Positions 17,883-28,241 are shown, counted from the stretch's first letter. The stretch: DNA of 64,000 nucleotides from an uncultured Balneolaceae bacterium (GCA_913057825.1 CAJXOW010000001.1:1-64000), one strand, 5' to 3'. Program-made: numbers and translations. Notes: generated from the letters alone by a model not told the origin.

Positions 17883-20369
17883 ATGAAAAATCAAGATCGC
17901 TTTATTTTCAGGAAGTTAAAAGGAATTGCGGGAGGACTGTTGTCTTTCATTTTAGGTGTCATGGCGATAATGCTCTGGAATGCAGATTTAGTCGCAGCCC
18001 AGCAGTCTGTTAATCCAAAAACAGTTGATGTTTCCGTAAACGGCGATGATGTAGGACGCCAATTCTACGGAGTTGGCGCCAAAAGCCAGGGTGGATCGAC
18101 TCGCCTGCTGATCGACTATCCGAAGGAGGAGCGCGATGAGATTCTGGATTATCTATTTAAACCGGGGTACGGCGCTTCCCTGGACATTTTGAAGGTAGGT
18201 ATGGGGGGAGGCGCCAATGCCACCGACGGATCGGAACCGAGCCATATGCGCAGCCCCGATGAAATCAACTGCAATCGCGGCTGGAACTGGTGGCTGATGA
18301 AGGAAGCCAAAAAACGCAATCCGGATATAACCTTGATGGCCCAGGAGTGGAGTGCACCGGGTTGGCTCGAGGGGGTCTGGTCTGAAGATAATATAGATTA
18401 CCATCTTTCGTGGCTGAAGTGCGCTGAACAGCACGGCCTGCAAATTGACTGGATCGGCGGCTGGAATGAATCGGGATACGACAGTGAATACTTTATTAAG
18501 CTGCATAAGGCTCTTGAAAAGCATTATCCGGATGTCAAAGTACCGGCGCCGGACGGATTTAATTGGGATATTGCGGCCGATATGGCCAAGAATCCGGATC
18601 TCATGAAAGCGGTGGATGCGGTGGCCGTACACTTTGAGTGCGACTGGCGATCTTTCTACAAGGAATGCTACAGTTCAGATACCGCCAAGGCCCTCGGCAA
18701 GCCATTGTGGTTGTCGGCCAATAGCGCGCTTGGATGGGATAACGGGGCCGGTCCGCACGCCCGTGCGCTCAATCGCATGTATATCGATGCGAAGATGGCG
18801 AACTACATGACCTGGAACGTAACGGAGGCACGTTATGGCAATCTTCCCCTGGGTAATACCGGACTGATGGGCGCCATCCGTCCGTGGTCGGGACATTATC
18901 AGCTAGGCAACAACATCTGGGCTTTTGCACACACGGCTCAGGTTACCGATATCGGTTGGCACTACCTGGATACCGGCAGCAAACGGTTGGAGAACGGGGC
19001 TACCATGGTTAGTCTGACCTCCCCCGATAAAAAAGAATACAGCATGATCCTGGAGGCGATGGATCTAAAAGACCCGGATACCGTGCAGGTTCAGTTAAAA
19101 AATCTGCCTCTGAAGCTGCTGCATACGCGGATTTCCAACTTCGGTACGGAAGATCAATCCCAGCAGTTTGTAGACGGCGGAACCATATCCCCGCGCGGCG
19201 GTGTGTTCGAGTTTATCATTAAGCCTAATCACGTATATTCGATAACGACCCGGGAAACGATGGGCAAAGGGGATGCCCAACCCGCTTCGGATACGCATGA
19301 AAAGTTGTCGCTGCCGTTTTTTGAAGGGTTTGAAAGCACCGAACTGGTCAAGAATGCGCGATATTTCACTCCTGTGAACGGATCGTTCGAAGTACAACCC
19401 TGTAAAGGCGGACGCGAGGGCAAATGCTATCAGCAGATGATCACCCAGCAGCCGATCAACTGGAATGCAACGGGCGATATGCCGCCTACTAGCATGGTCG
19501 GCGATCCGCGGTGGTGGAGCGACTATACCATCAAGGCGGATGTCATGTTGGAGAAACCGGGATATGTTGAAGTCATCGGACGCGTGTCCGGACAACTGGG
19601 TTGGACCCCTTACCTCGGTGGTTATCACTTCCAGGTGGGGTCGGACGGTTGGAAATTGTATAATGAAGATTCTCCCTCGAAGACGATAACCCCCATTGAC
19701 TCGGGCAAGACCTCAATACAACCGGGTAAATGGCACACAATGGCTATGAGCATGAGGGCGAATCATATCGTATTGAAGCTGGATGGAAAAACCCTTGCAA
19801 CCATTGAAAATTCCGGGCAGCTTCAAGGCAATGTGGCTATCAGGGCCAGCAAGTGGCAGCAAGCTCAGTTTGATGATATTACGGTCACTCCAACCGGACC
19901 CGAGCCCGAATTTGTGTCCTATGACTCGATGTCCATTGCCGAATATTCAAGTGTCCAGGGTTTCTGGGGCGGCTGGACGTTTGAGGCTGAAAATGTTATA
20001 GACGACCGGCTCGGAACCCAATGGCAGAGTAAAAACAACGGGGAAAATCATAGTTTAACGATCGACCTGGGCGGCGTGCGAAATATTGAAGCCCTGTGGC
20101 TTCGACCGCGGCGTCCCTATTTCGACAAGAACAACACCAAGCATATTACGGGGTATCGTGTTGAAGTGAGTCGTGACGGGGGAACTTATGAAACGGTTGA
20201 CAAGGGCGAATGGCCTGCGACCGGTTCTACGAAAATCGCAGCCTGGGGAGAGAAGGTGCCGGCCCGGTTCGTACGACTGATCGTGTTGGATACGAATCAG
20301 GGAGCGGCTTCGGCCTCGGAAATTCAATTGATTTCCGAACTGCCGGACGAGTGGAGTGTTTTTAAGTAA
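17883..20369 (+). CDS. GH59 galactocerebrosidase-like protein with F5/8C domain, nucleophile missing
   Basis: Exported 828-residue protein (signal peptide ends VAA, about residue 39). Residues 55-470 follow the galactocerebrosidase (GH59) pattern closely: YGVGAKSQGGSTRLLIDYP, LDYLFKPGYGASLDILKV, TDGSEPSHM, WWLMKEAKKRNP, WSAPGWL, and later GLMGAIRPWSGHY. A lectin-like domain as in GALC follows (to about 675), then an F5/8 type C (CBM32-like) domain to the end. GH59 enzymes remove galactose from galactosyl lipids. The acid/base Glu is present (WNE, Glu196). At the nucleophile position the family motif SSED reads LSAN (Ala279, Asn280). It is therefore either a binding protein, an enzyme with a displaced nucleophile, or an altered mechanism. 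Confidence 0.85.
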   Translation: MKNQDRFIFRKLKGIAGGLLSFILGVMAIMLWNADLVAAQQSVNPKTVDVSVNGDDVGRQFYGVGAKSQGGSTRLLIDYPKEERDEILDYLFKPGYGASLDILKVGMGGGANATDGSEPSHMRSPDEINCNRGWNWWLMKEAKKRNPDITLMAQEWSAPGWLEGVWSEDNIDYHLSWLKCAEQHGLQIDWIGGWNESGYDSEYFIKLHKALEKHYPDVKVPAPDGFNWDIAADMAKNPDLMKAVDAVAVHFECDWRSFYKECYSSDTAKALGKPLWLSANSALGWDNGAGPHARALNRMYIDAKMANYMTWNVTEARYGNLPLGNTGLMGAIRPWSGHYQLGNNIWAFAHTAQVTDIGWHYLDTGSKRLENGATMVSLTSPDKKEYSMILEAMDLKDPDTVQVQLKNLPLKLLHTRISNFGTEDQSQQFVDGGTISPRGGVFEFIIKPNHVYSITTRETMGKGDAQPASDTHEKLSLPFFEGFESTELVKNARYFTPVNGSFEVQPCKGGREGKCYQQMITQQPINWNATGDMPPTSMVGDPRWWSDYTIKADVMLEKPGYVEVIGRVSGQLGWTPYLGGYHFQVGSDGWKLYNEDSPSKTITPIDSGKTSIQPGKWHTMAMSMRANHIVLKLDGKTLATIENSGQLQGNVAIRASKWQQAQFDDITVTPTGPEPEFVSYDSMSIAEYSSVQGFWGGWTFEAENVIDDRLGTQWQSKNNGENHSLTIDLGGVRNIEALWLRPRRPYFDKNNTKHITGYRVEVSRDGGTYETVDKGEWPATGSTKIAAWGEKVPARFVRLIVLDTNQGAASASEIQLISELPDEWSVFK

Positions 20370-20395
20370 CTCAAGAAGCTAACCCCGTTGCCCCG

Positions 20396-20442
20396 ACTGG
20401 AGTAGGCAGGACCTTTAGGGTCCTGGCTTACTCCAGTTTTTT
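20396..20442 (+). terminator. Rho-independent terminator after the GH59 gene
   Basis: ACTGGAGTA pairs with TACTCCAGT and, above a small internal loop, CAGGACC pairs with GGTCCTG. A run of six T follows. It starts 26 bp after the stop codon. Confidence 0.85.
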
Positions 20443-20561
20443 AATTATGTTTAGCTCTAAATGATGAGCGCCTCGTTTAGGCCGACATAGAAGAAGGTGT
20501 CATGGAAAAGGTAATGCTTTGATAAAATCTGCGCCATTTTTCGTATTGAAGAATATGCGGT

Positions 20562-21410
20562 TTAATACCGACTCGATGGCCCCTTGTGGAAAAAAGATGT
20601 TACCGACCGTTGGTTTCCGGTTTGTAATACGCCAAATAACATTTGATTCGCTACAGGCAGATTATTGATCCGGATAACCCGCTCGCCCGTTGACATGAAC
20701 CCCTTGTCGATCTTCATAACTTGTCGGCCCAATACGTCATAAATTTGAAGTTTCACTGATTTGCTCTTTTTTAGCTGAAACTCGAAAGTGACGTGGGTCC
20801 TGGAGGGATTGGGATATACTCTCAGGTTTGCATCCCGTCTTCCTTTTTCATCTATCTTTTTTAAATCGCTCGTTTGTTTGAAAGTGATTTGACTCAGTTG
20901 CTTGGCATGCTGCAGCATAGCTTTTTGATCGTCCAAATTCGATGTGAAGGCATTGAGCACAAACAGGGGGGCAGCGGATATATCCTCCAGGTATCCCAGG
21001 AAATTTTCGGGTTCCATAGGTAAAGCTTCATACGCCTTCCACCAGTTGAACTGAGGCGGCAGTGCGGCGGTATCCACCCATCCTTTTCTCCAGTTGAAAT
21101 AGTCGCTAATCGTCCCGCCGGGATAGCGAATCATCCGGGGATGCAGAGTAGCTACACTGTCGCGATAGCTTTCGATCTGCAGCGGAGAGTTCATGATGTT
21201 GTTGTTAAAACCAACGATTGGCGCGGGTCGGGAAGTGTCTGACGGGGCGACTTGTATAATATTCTGGCATTTACCGTAATTATAAGACAGCGTTAACGTA
21301 CTGCCCAACATGATCAATAGCAGAAAATGATATGATCGAGTGTAGATGGTATTAATGTGATGTCTGTTATCATTCGCCGTTCCAGGTATTATAATACAAT
21401 ATAATATCAA
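20562..21410 (-). pseudogene. Remnant of a secreted glycosidase with the catalytic core deleted
   Basis: The 282-codon frame keeps the beginning of a TIM-barrel glycosidase of the arabinofuranosidase/GH79-like type: PIVGFNNNIMNSP, MIRYPGGTISDYFNWRKGW, and LFVLNAFTSNLDDQKAMLQHAKQL. It then jumps straight to a linker and a T9SS type A-like C-terminus (VYPNPSRTHVTFEF, LQIYDVLGRQVM). The segment that normally carries the ELGNE acid/base and the nucleophile, about 300 residues, is missing although the frame stays open. The only start covering the leader is a TTG at 21410. I read this as an in-frame internal deletion leaving a non-catalytic secreted stub. A deliberately short lectin-like product is less likely. 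Confidence 0.65.
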
Positions 21411-21413
21411 TAA

Positions 21414-21425
21414 TTATTGCAATAA
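21414..21425. repeat. 12-bp perfect palindrome upstream of the glycosidase remnant
   Basis: TTATTGCAATAA is self-complementary and lies 4 bp before the TTG start. It could be an old operator for this gene. It is AT-rich, so chance is not excluded. Confidence 0.3.
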
Positions 21426-21507
21426 CTGTTAAAACATATTCAAAAATATGGTGTTAAAACGAACACTGGTTATCGAACGGGATAACACCACAGTCCAATG
21501 AATGTTG

Positions 21508-24500
21508 TTATTTGAGGAACGTCATTTTTTTGGTAAATGATTGATTTCCGATTTTTGCACGAATCAAATACAGTCCGCTGGCCAGGTTGTCTCCCTCGAA
21601 ACGTACATAGTGATTGCCGGCTTCATATCGTGCACCCACGAGTTTTTTGATCCACCGACCGGTAATATCATACACGTCGATACGAACGTGGGAAGGTTGA
21701 GAAAGAGCAAATGGAATGGTAGTGGACGGATTAAAGGGATTGGGATAATTCTGATACAACATGAATGCCTCGGGCAAGTCGGGTTCCGAAGTGATAGGCA
21801 CCGAGCGCACCCCGTCGCTTGTGGCGGTATGCATATTCAGGGTGTGTCCCCCTTCGTTTAGATCCGGATTCAGAAATCCCGCCATCAGAAGCGCCACGGG
21901 TTCACCGTTTCGTTCCTGCAGATCGAGGGAAAAGTTGTAAGATTGTAGTTTCTGCCTGCTGCTGGATGATTCCAGAATTGAAAGTGTAGCTTCATACTGT
22001 CCCGCAGCTAAGCTTTGAACGTTCGACATCTGTCCGTAGCTGAGGGATTCGAATTGATATTCATCAGGACCGCTGAGGGTCAGGCTCATGGCCGGAGCGT
22101 CCGTGCTGAAATGTCCGGTATACACATAGGAACGTTCTTGGCTGGCGACCGTTTCCTCCAATCCCTCTTTCTTGAAAAGTGATAGTTCGGTAGCAAGGCC
22201 GTCTGGATTGTCTGCATAACGGTTGGGGTCCAGCAATCCACCCAGTACAATCGTTGAGTTTTCGCCTGCTGAAAGCCTCGTTTCGAATGTGCCCAGCAGA
22301 CCGGTGGTACTTTCACCGGTGATAACGGCATCCAGATTCTCAGGTGTTGCCAGTCCGATAACCAGATCCTCTTCGGCCATAATCCGGGTCAGAGGCGTTA
22401 CAGAGCCGAATGTGCCACCATCTCCAAATTCACAGTCCGGCATGATTAAAGGTCCGCCGCCACAGGGATCATCCTCCGGCATTTCCCCGATTATACCCAG
22501 TGGTCCGCCCTGTTCATTCATCCAAACAATGATATGTACATCCTCGGCGGAGGAAACCCCCATATCATTCACCAGAATCGCTATTTGTGACTGTGCTTCA
22601 GATCCAGACTCCAGAGCATGGAGGGTGGCGTCGTCGGTTACGAAGTATAGTCCATTGGTACCCAGTGCCGGTGAACGGACAATAGGACTGCCCGCGTCGT
22701 ATGACCAGGCCGGTGATTTGATTCCGTTGACCGGGGCATCGTTTCCGTTCGTGGAGCGGATGACAAATGCATACATCTTTCCATCTTCCGATCCTACATA
22801 CACGTGCTCTTCATCCGGAAGCGTGACGAAGCGACGAATGGACAGTTGACTGATGACCGGCGAGGAAGTGATCGATCCGCCCGTGGAATACCGCCATATT
22901 TGGTTTCCTGATTCGTCGTAGGCATAAAAAGTACCATTGGTGGATCCCGCATATACATTGCCCTCCGCGTCAATAGCCGGCGAGGTTCTGATATTTCCGC
23001 CGAGGTTGGCTCGCCACTTCTGTGTGCCATCGGGATTGATAGCATAAAGGTATCCGTCATCAGACCCTGCCAATATGGTGCCATCGCGGGCTATAGTCGG
23101 AGAAGACCGGACCTGGTCACCCGTCTGAAACTCCCAGTTGATATTCGGGGGATAGGCAGCAAAGGTAATAGCTCGCACTTTGCCATCATCGGTTCCCACG
23201 TATAATATACCATTGTCTGAAATGGCCGGCGTTGAATGGATTGGGCTCTCGAGTGCCAAAGTCCGTCGAGAACCGCTGGATAAAAGTATTTTATGCAGCA
23301 CCCCATCTTCATCCCCGGCATACGCTCTCCCATCATTGTCAATCACCAGGGTGGATAAAAGATTCTCACCGATGGGGTGTGAGAATATGGTGGTATCCTT
23401 TATGAATGAATATTTCATAACCCCGTTGGCATATCCATAGTACAGGGATCCGTTTGATCCGACCGTCGGTGAAGTGACCATATCCTCGGTGATCGGTATG
23501 GGGGTTGACCATTCATTTTTAACAGTACCGTCCGGCATAAAGGCATGAATATTGTTTTGATCACCCACAAATATCGTTCGGTCCGGTCCGATTACCGGGG
23601 CCATAGCTCCGGACCCCAGGGATGCGGTCCATGCCAGGATTCCGTTTGTGGGAGCCGTTTCAAAAATCGAGTTGTGTTGCGGATTGCTGTGTTCCATGGG
23701 CCAGTCAGATCGAGCAATCCACCCTTCATAGGCGTCGTAGTCATGTTCCAGGTCCAACGAAAGATTAACATAATTTTCATCAAACGGATCAAAGTTGTAG
23801 CCATCTTTTGAGAGGATTACATGGCCGCTCCATCCATAATCGAGCGTTATCTCATAATATCCATTGTTATCGGTATCCACTAAGGTTGGAAAACCTGACA
23901 GGATTACGTTTCTTACCGGATCTCCTGTTAGAGTCTCTGTGATGTACCCGGATATCGTATACTGAGCTACGGAGGCGTTGTAGTTATTTCCGGCAATGTT
24001 GGCTGTAATCGGATTATATGTTCGATCGGGTGGAGAAAACTCATATTGCCGGCTGTAAGGGGTGAGGGTGCCTGTCCAATTTTGAGGCACCCGCACGCTG
24101 TATGAACCGTCGGAGGCTGTTAACACTCGACCGGCGGGGCCGCCCCGAACTTCGATTCCGGACAGACCGTTCGCATTAAAAAAGATGCTTCCCCGAATGC
24201 TGAAATACCGGGTCATGGATACATTTTTTGAACGGTCACCGTCGACTCCGGTGAAAGTGAATGAAGGGGGATTGAATACATAATCACCGCTTGACTTGCT
24301 ATATGTCAGGGTAACAGATTCTCCGTCCTTGACCGGGATCTCATAATATCCGTCTGACTCGGTCACATCGAAATATCCATTGCTAGTTGATACGAGGACA
24401 TCGTTTGCCGGCTGACCGGTTATGCTGTTTGTAATAGTGCCTGCTACAATGTGAGGAGCCGATTCGACCGTTTGAATCAGGGGCATCGTATTATTGAATG

Positions 24501-27324
24501 TTCTTACGTTATCTGCTGAATTACTACCCGATGCAACACCCATAGGATCGCCGTTAATGGAACTGTCGGGATTGGAGTAGCGCCATACGGGAGGACATCC
24601 CTTGCAGACGGTAGAGTAAGCCATTATCGTTCGCCACCAACGCATGGAGTCGGCAGCCGATAGATTATCGTAGTCGGACAATGGGTTAACAAATCCGTAG
24701 CTGTATGAATAAGCACCTTCACCGTCAGCCTCAGCACGATCGTGTTTCGCTCCCAGGTTGTGTCCGATCTCGTGGGGCAGGGTAAAACCTCGGAGAGATG
24801 TCCAACGAACAGTAAAGATGGTATTCTCGCGACGATTATCCGCATCATTGGGGTCGGTCAAGACTTTTCCCCATCCAGGAGCTCCTTTTAAATATCCTCC
24901 TACAAATCCAACAATATCCCCACCGAGATTATCCCGGAGCTGGTTAAACTTGGATCGTGCGCTGAAGAACCCACCATCTTGCAGAATTTTACCCATAAAC
25001 TCCAATTGGGCATCTTTACTGTTAACCGTGTCGGTCGAACTGGCATTTGCTAAGGCTGTTTCTACGGTGCCAACTAATCGGATTCTACCGTTTACACCAC
25101 TGTTTCTCAGCGCGAAGTTTGCATTATTGATACCGGCCCGGATATCCATATTTATTGCGGTACGACCACCGGCACGATCTTTGGCGTCAGTATTGTAAAA
25201 TATCAATACATCAACCACGGGATCAGCTACCTGGAACACGGTTTGATTTTTGTTTTGTACAACGGGTTCCCCTGTGCCGCTTCCCCAACGAGCCCGTTCA
25301 AGATGAAGCGTTTCCATATAGATGGGAATTTCGGTCGAATCCATGATCGGTTCATGTACATTGTGTTCATGGAGACGATAATCCGGATTAACCATTTCTT
25401 GTACGATAGAATTATTTCCCTGCGGTCTGATATTGTACTGCGTGTTGTCCAGCCACATCGATGCATAGGCCAATTGGCGTTCCGTGTCAACATCTATATG
25501 CACCCATCCTCTATCATCCTCCAGGATGTCTCCATACCAGGTGAATTGGGATGGAGTCCATTGTTCAAGACGCGATTGTTCTGCTGTATAGCGTATATCG
25601 GTAAACGGATTGAGTGTCAATCGTTCACTCTCACGATCAATCAGTTCGCGAATAACCGTAAAGTCGAGGGACACGATACGGTGGCGCACAACCAGGCTGT
25701 CGTTGACCTGTTGTTCTGCTTCTCCGCCGGCTATTAACGAAGGTGCTCCCGAAGTCACCGAAATTTCGACAGTGCCTTCAATAAAATGGTCATGGCCGTC
25801 TGTTATGACGTATCCGAAGGTGTCCGAACCGATATAACCGGTATTGGGATCATACGAGATGGTATTGCCGGCTGTAATGGAAGCTGATCCGTTAGTGGGA
25901 TTGCCTACTTCCGTGATCGTCAGTGGATCGCCGTCGGGATCTTCATCGTTGCCCAAAACATCGATAATGACGTTGGTATTTTCGGGGACTGACACGCGGT
26001 CGGTTCGGGCAATCGGGGGTGAGTTGACAGGTGTGACTCCAAAATTGTAGACATAAACGGCTCCGGAATTTGTTAGTTCATTGGCGTTGTTCAGCGATGA
26101 TCCGACGATCGAAAAATCACTCTCACTTTCCAGCGTTATTCCATAGTTGTCGTCTCCGGATGACGCATCGGTAGCCTCGAGCGGGGTTTCCTGCTGCCAG
26201 GTCCCGGTTGCAGCGTTGTAAATAAAGGTAAAGACGCGATCATTGATGGTGGCGCCCATAACCCGGTTCCCACTGATCGACACGGCATTCCCAAACCCCT
26301 CTTCCGCCGAGGGTTCGTCCGTCAACAGTTTGGCCGATTGTTCCCAGGTGTTGGAGTCCAGATTGAAATCGAATACATAAATAGCCCCCGCGTTTGTACC
26401 TCCCTGGTCATCCCCCCGGGCCCCGATCACGGCGCGGTCACCCTCGAGATCCACATCCCACCCGAACAGATCCCCCTCGTGGGCATCCGATGAGGTAAAA
26501 ATAGTTTCCCGACTTCCCACAAAATCACTGTTCACGGAATATACATGCACTTTGCCCGAACGAACCCCTTCTCCCGATAAAGCATTATAGTCGCCGAAGA
26601 TAATCCGGTTATCCCTGTATTCCATTGCCGAAATGGTCGGTACATTCTGGGGATCTTCGGGGATTATTTCACCGGTTCGGAACCAGGTTCGTTCGCTGGC
26701 ATTGTAATTATACAAGAAAATGGTAGTGGTATTGGTACCCTGGACGGCCGAGATTGCTGCTGTTTCGTTGTGCATGGCGACTTGGTCACCGAAGCCGCGT
26801 ACACTAACGACGCCACTGCTGGTCTCCACTTCTGTCAATGTTTCGCGCCCCGTTTGGGTCCACGAATTGTCAGAGGTGTTTCGGCTGAAAAAATAGACCC
26901 CGTCTGTTACAATAATAAATTGAGATGGACGATCTTTGACATTGAGGATTGCGTGATTACCGTCAAAACCCAGTTCCTGTCCCATCCGGTCATCCGTTTC
27001 GGGGAGTGATTGCTCAAGGACGCCCCTGAGCGCCCACCTGCCTGTTGAACCGTCATAGTCATAGACATAGGCCTTTCCGGCCCCGCTGTTGGCACCATGG
27101 GCCCCGATCAACATTCGATTATTGGCAAAGGAAAGTCCCGACCCGAAATAACTGCCGGCTTGTCCGTCAGACGGAGTAATTTTTGTTTCTTCCTGGCCGA
27201 GTGCTGTTGATTGCGACATAAACAGGAGAGTAAACAAGGTAAGGAGGAAGAGCGAAGAGAAAATCCAATGATGTTTGACTGATGAAACAGAGGAAGGTTT
27301 GAACAGCTGCATAGCAGAATCCAT
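21508..27324 (-). CDS. Giant secreted multidomain zinc metalloprotease with PQQ propeller and T9SS domain
   Basis: About 1938 residues from the ATG at 27324, which begins a proper signal peptide ending STALGQ; upstream codons to 27432 look untranslated and an ATG at 27312 is also possible. Order: FG-GAP/integrin-like propeller repeats (45-435); a cadherin-like Big_9 module (PPIARTDRVSVPENTNVIIDVLGNDEDPDG, near 440); a propeptide-like part; a reprolysin-type metalloprotease with HEIGHNLGAKHD (His851, Glu852, His855, His861) and Met-turn TIMAY; three CarboxypepD_reg-like repeats (to about 1225); a PQQ/outer-membrane-type propeller (DGTILAGSDDGYLYAINPDG); and a T9SS type A tail (NYPNPFNPSTTIPFA). 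Probably a surface or released protease. No operator of the GntR type was found upstream, only weak GTACAAAC motifs. Confidence 0.9.
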   Translation of the reverse strand: MDSAMQLFKPSSVSSVKHHWIFSSLFLLTLFTLLFMSQSTALGQEETKITPSDGQAGSYFGSGLSFANNRMLIGAHGANSGAGKAYVYDYDGSTGRWALRGVLEQSLPETDDRMGQELGFDGNHAILNVKDRPSQFIIVTDGVYFFSRNTSDNSWTQTGRETLTEVETSSGVVSVRGFGDQVAMHNETAAISAVQGTNTTTIFLYNYNASERTWFRTGEIIPEDPQNVPTISAMEYRDNRIIFGDYNALSGEGVRSGKVHVYSVNSDFVGSRETIFTSSDAHEGDLFGWDVDLEGDRAVIGARGDDQGGTNAGAIYVFDFNLDSNTWEQSAKLLTDEPSAEEGFGNAVSISGNRVMGATINDRVFTFIYNAATGTWQQETPLEATDASSGDDNYGITLESESDFSIVGSSLNNANELTNSGAVYVYNFGVTPVNSPPIARTDRVSVPENTNVIIDVLGNDEDPDGDPLTITEVGNPTNGSASITAGNTISYDPNTGYIGSDTFGYVITDGHDHFIEGTVEISVTSGAPSLIAGGEAEQQVNDSLVVRHRIVSLDFTVIRELIDRESERLTLNPFTDIRYTAEQSRLEQWTPSQFTWYGDILEDDRGWVHIDVDTERQLAYASMWLDNTQYNIRPQGNNSIVQEMVNPDYRLHEHNVHEPIMDSTEIPIYMETLHLERARWGSGTGEPVVQNKNQTVFQVADPVVDVLIFYNTDAKDRAGGRTAINMDIRAGINNANFALRNSGVNGRIRLVGTVETALANASSTDTVNSKDAQLEFMGKILQDGGFFSARSKFNQLRDNLGGDIVGFVGGYLKGAPGWGKVLTDPNDADNRRENTIFTVRWTSLRGFTLPHEIGHNLGAKHDRAEADGEGAYSYSYGFVNPLSDYDNLSAADSMRWWRTIMAYSTVCKGCPPVWRYSNPDSSINGDPMGVASGSNSADNVRTFNNTMPLIQTVESAPHIVAGTITNSITGQPANDVLVSTSNGYFDVTESDGYYEIPVKDGESVTLTYSKSSGDYVFNPPSFTFTGVDGDRSKNVSMTRYFSIRGSIFFNANGLSGIEVRGGPAGRVLTASDGSYSVRVPQNWTGTLTPYSRQYEFSPPDRTYNPITANIAGNNYNASVAQYTISGYITETLTGDPVRNVILSGFPTLVDTDNNGYYEITLDYGWSGHVILSKDGYNFDPFDENYVNLSLDLEHDYDAYEGWIARSDWPMEHSNPQHNSIFETAPTNGILAWTASLGSGAMAPVIGPDRTIFVGDQNNIHAFMPDGTVKNEWSTPIPITEDMVTSPTVGSNGSLYYGYANGVMKYSFIKDTTIFSHPIGENLLSTLVIDNDGRAYAGDEDGVLHKILLSSGSRRTLALESPIHSTPAISDNGILYVGTDDGKVRAITFAAYPPNINWEFQTGDQVRSSPTIARDGTILAGSDDGYLYAINPDGTQKWRANLGGNIRTSPAIDAEGNVYAGSTNGTFYAYDESGNQIWRYSTGGSITSSPVISQLSIRRFVTLPDEEHVYVGSEDGKMYAFVIRSTNGNDAPVNGIKSPAWSYDAGSPIVRSPALGTNGLYFVTDDATLHALESGSEAQSQIAILVNDMGVSSAEDVHIIVWMNEQGGPLGIIGEMPEDDPCGGGPLIMPDCEFGDGGTFGSVTPLTRIMAEEDLVIGLATPENLDAVITGESTTGLLGTFETRLSAGENSTIVLGGLLDPNRYADNPDGLATELSLFKKEGLEETVASQERSYVYTGHFSTDAPAMSLTLSGPDEYQFESLSYGQMSNVQSLAAGQYEATLSILESSSSRQKLQSYNFSLDLQERNGEPVALLMAGFLNPDLNEGGHTLNMHTATSDGVRSVPITSEPDLPEAFMLYQNYPNPFNPSTTIPFALSQPSHVRIDVYDITGRWIKKLVGARYEAGNHYVRFEGDNLASGLYLIRAKIGNQSFTKKMTFLK

Positions 27325-27683
27325 AGTGTGGTTTTGGGATATACGAATGCAAGGTCCATGGGACACATGCACTCCTTTTGGAACGTAGAAGTAAATATTT
27401 ACAAAACATCCAAAATCAGGCAGGCCCCACACTTGGAACTATATCATTCAAACCTACTGGTACAAACAGACCAACTCAGATAGTAATGTTAAATCCCCGG
27501 TTCCGGTACAACCTCCATTCTTGTCCTGTGTCCTAACTCCCAATACACTTCGCACTACGTAGTGAGTCAGTTATGGTTGCTCTTGTACAAACCAACAAAT
27601 TAAACACAAGTTCAAGTATTTTATCTATTATTTGTATAAAAAACCATTAAAATTTGTTTAACATTTGATAAAAGTTGGTGATT
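27325..27683. other. Upstream region of the giant protease gene
   Basis: AT-rich and gene-free. GTACAAAC occurs twice (about 27468 and 27588), each followed by CAAC, and TTGTATAAA once near 27636. These are partial matches to the operator and I do not call them sites. Confidence 0.35.
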
Positions 27684-28068
27684 TCATATAAAGGAATCAG
27701 GTTCCTGGAAGTAATATCCGATGTTCAGGTTGAATCGCGTATTCAAGCGTGGTCCGGCAACACCCTGCCCCAGCCGTGATAAATAAAGTGGGTTGAATAG
27801 GTGGGATAAAAGCGATATTCGAAGTCGAAGTTGCCCCCCTTTTTTTTTGGCTGCTTGAATGCTAAGTCGCCAGGTATCGAACGTATAATGGCGGTCGTTG
27901 GTGGTCAGATTCCCCCCCGCAGTCGGTGACGAGAATATTATATCGCAGGGCACCTCCGATTTCGAGGGTATCCTTTTGATTGCCGGCAGCAACGGAATCC
28001 GCTGTGTGCATATTCCATAATAAGCCAACTATCAAAAGAGGACACAGTAGTTTGATGGGAGTCTTCAT
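27684..28068 (-). pseudogene. Frameshifted, truncated outer-membrane porin remnant
   Basis: An ATG at 28068 opens a good signal peptide (MKTPIKLLCPLLIVGLLW, then a cleavage near SVAAG) followed by DTLEIGGALRYNILV, the start of a porin-like barrel. The reading frame then shifts: TNDRHYTFDTWRLSIQAAKKKG continues in a second frame. After an A9G6 homopolymer around 27833-27848, NFDFEYRFYPTYSTHFI continues in a third, and LNTRFNLNIG returns in another before a stop. At least three frame changes and loss of most of the barrel make it a pseudogene. It sits just before a BCCT transporter gene on the other strand. A single sequencing error cannot explain all the shifts. Confidence 0.8.
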
Positions 28069-28241
28069 GTTTTTAGCCCCTTTCGTTTTAAGGGAGTTAT
28101 GTTTATGAACCAAACAGCTTATTTACTTTCAGGGTTCATAGGGGGATCTATGAAAAGTTTGTGAATGTTGAAAATATGAACGATTATGAAATCGGCGTCG
28201 GGTTCTTTTAAACATTGTTTAATACAGACAGTTTATTCATT

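Noticed and set aside
27460-27646. GntR operators upstream of the giant protease gene
   Set aside because: GTACAAAC and TTGTATAAA strings are there, but the second arm or the spacing is wrong in each case.
27684-28028. A 114-codon frame taken as an intact gene
   Set aside because: The porin-like blocks are spread over several frames, so this frame is only part of a broken gene.
28114-28214. Operator formed by ATGAACC and GGTTCAT upstream of the BCCT gene
   Set aside because: Only seven bases per arm with a long AT-rich spacer; not distinguishable from chance.
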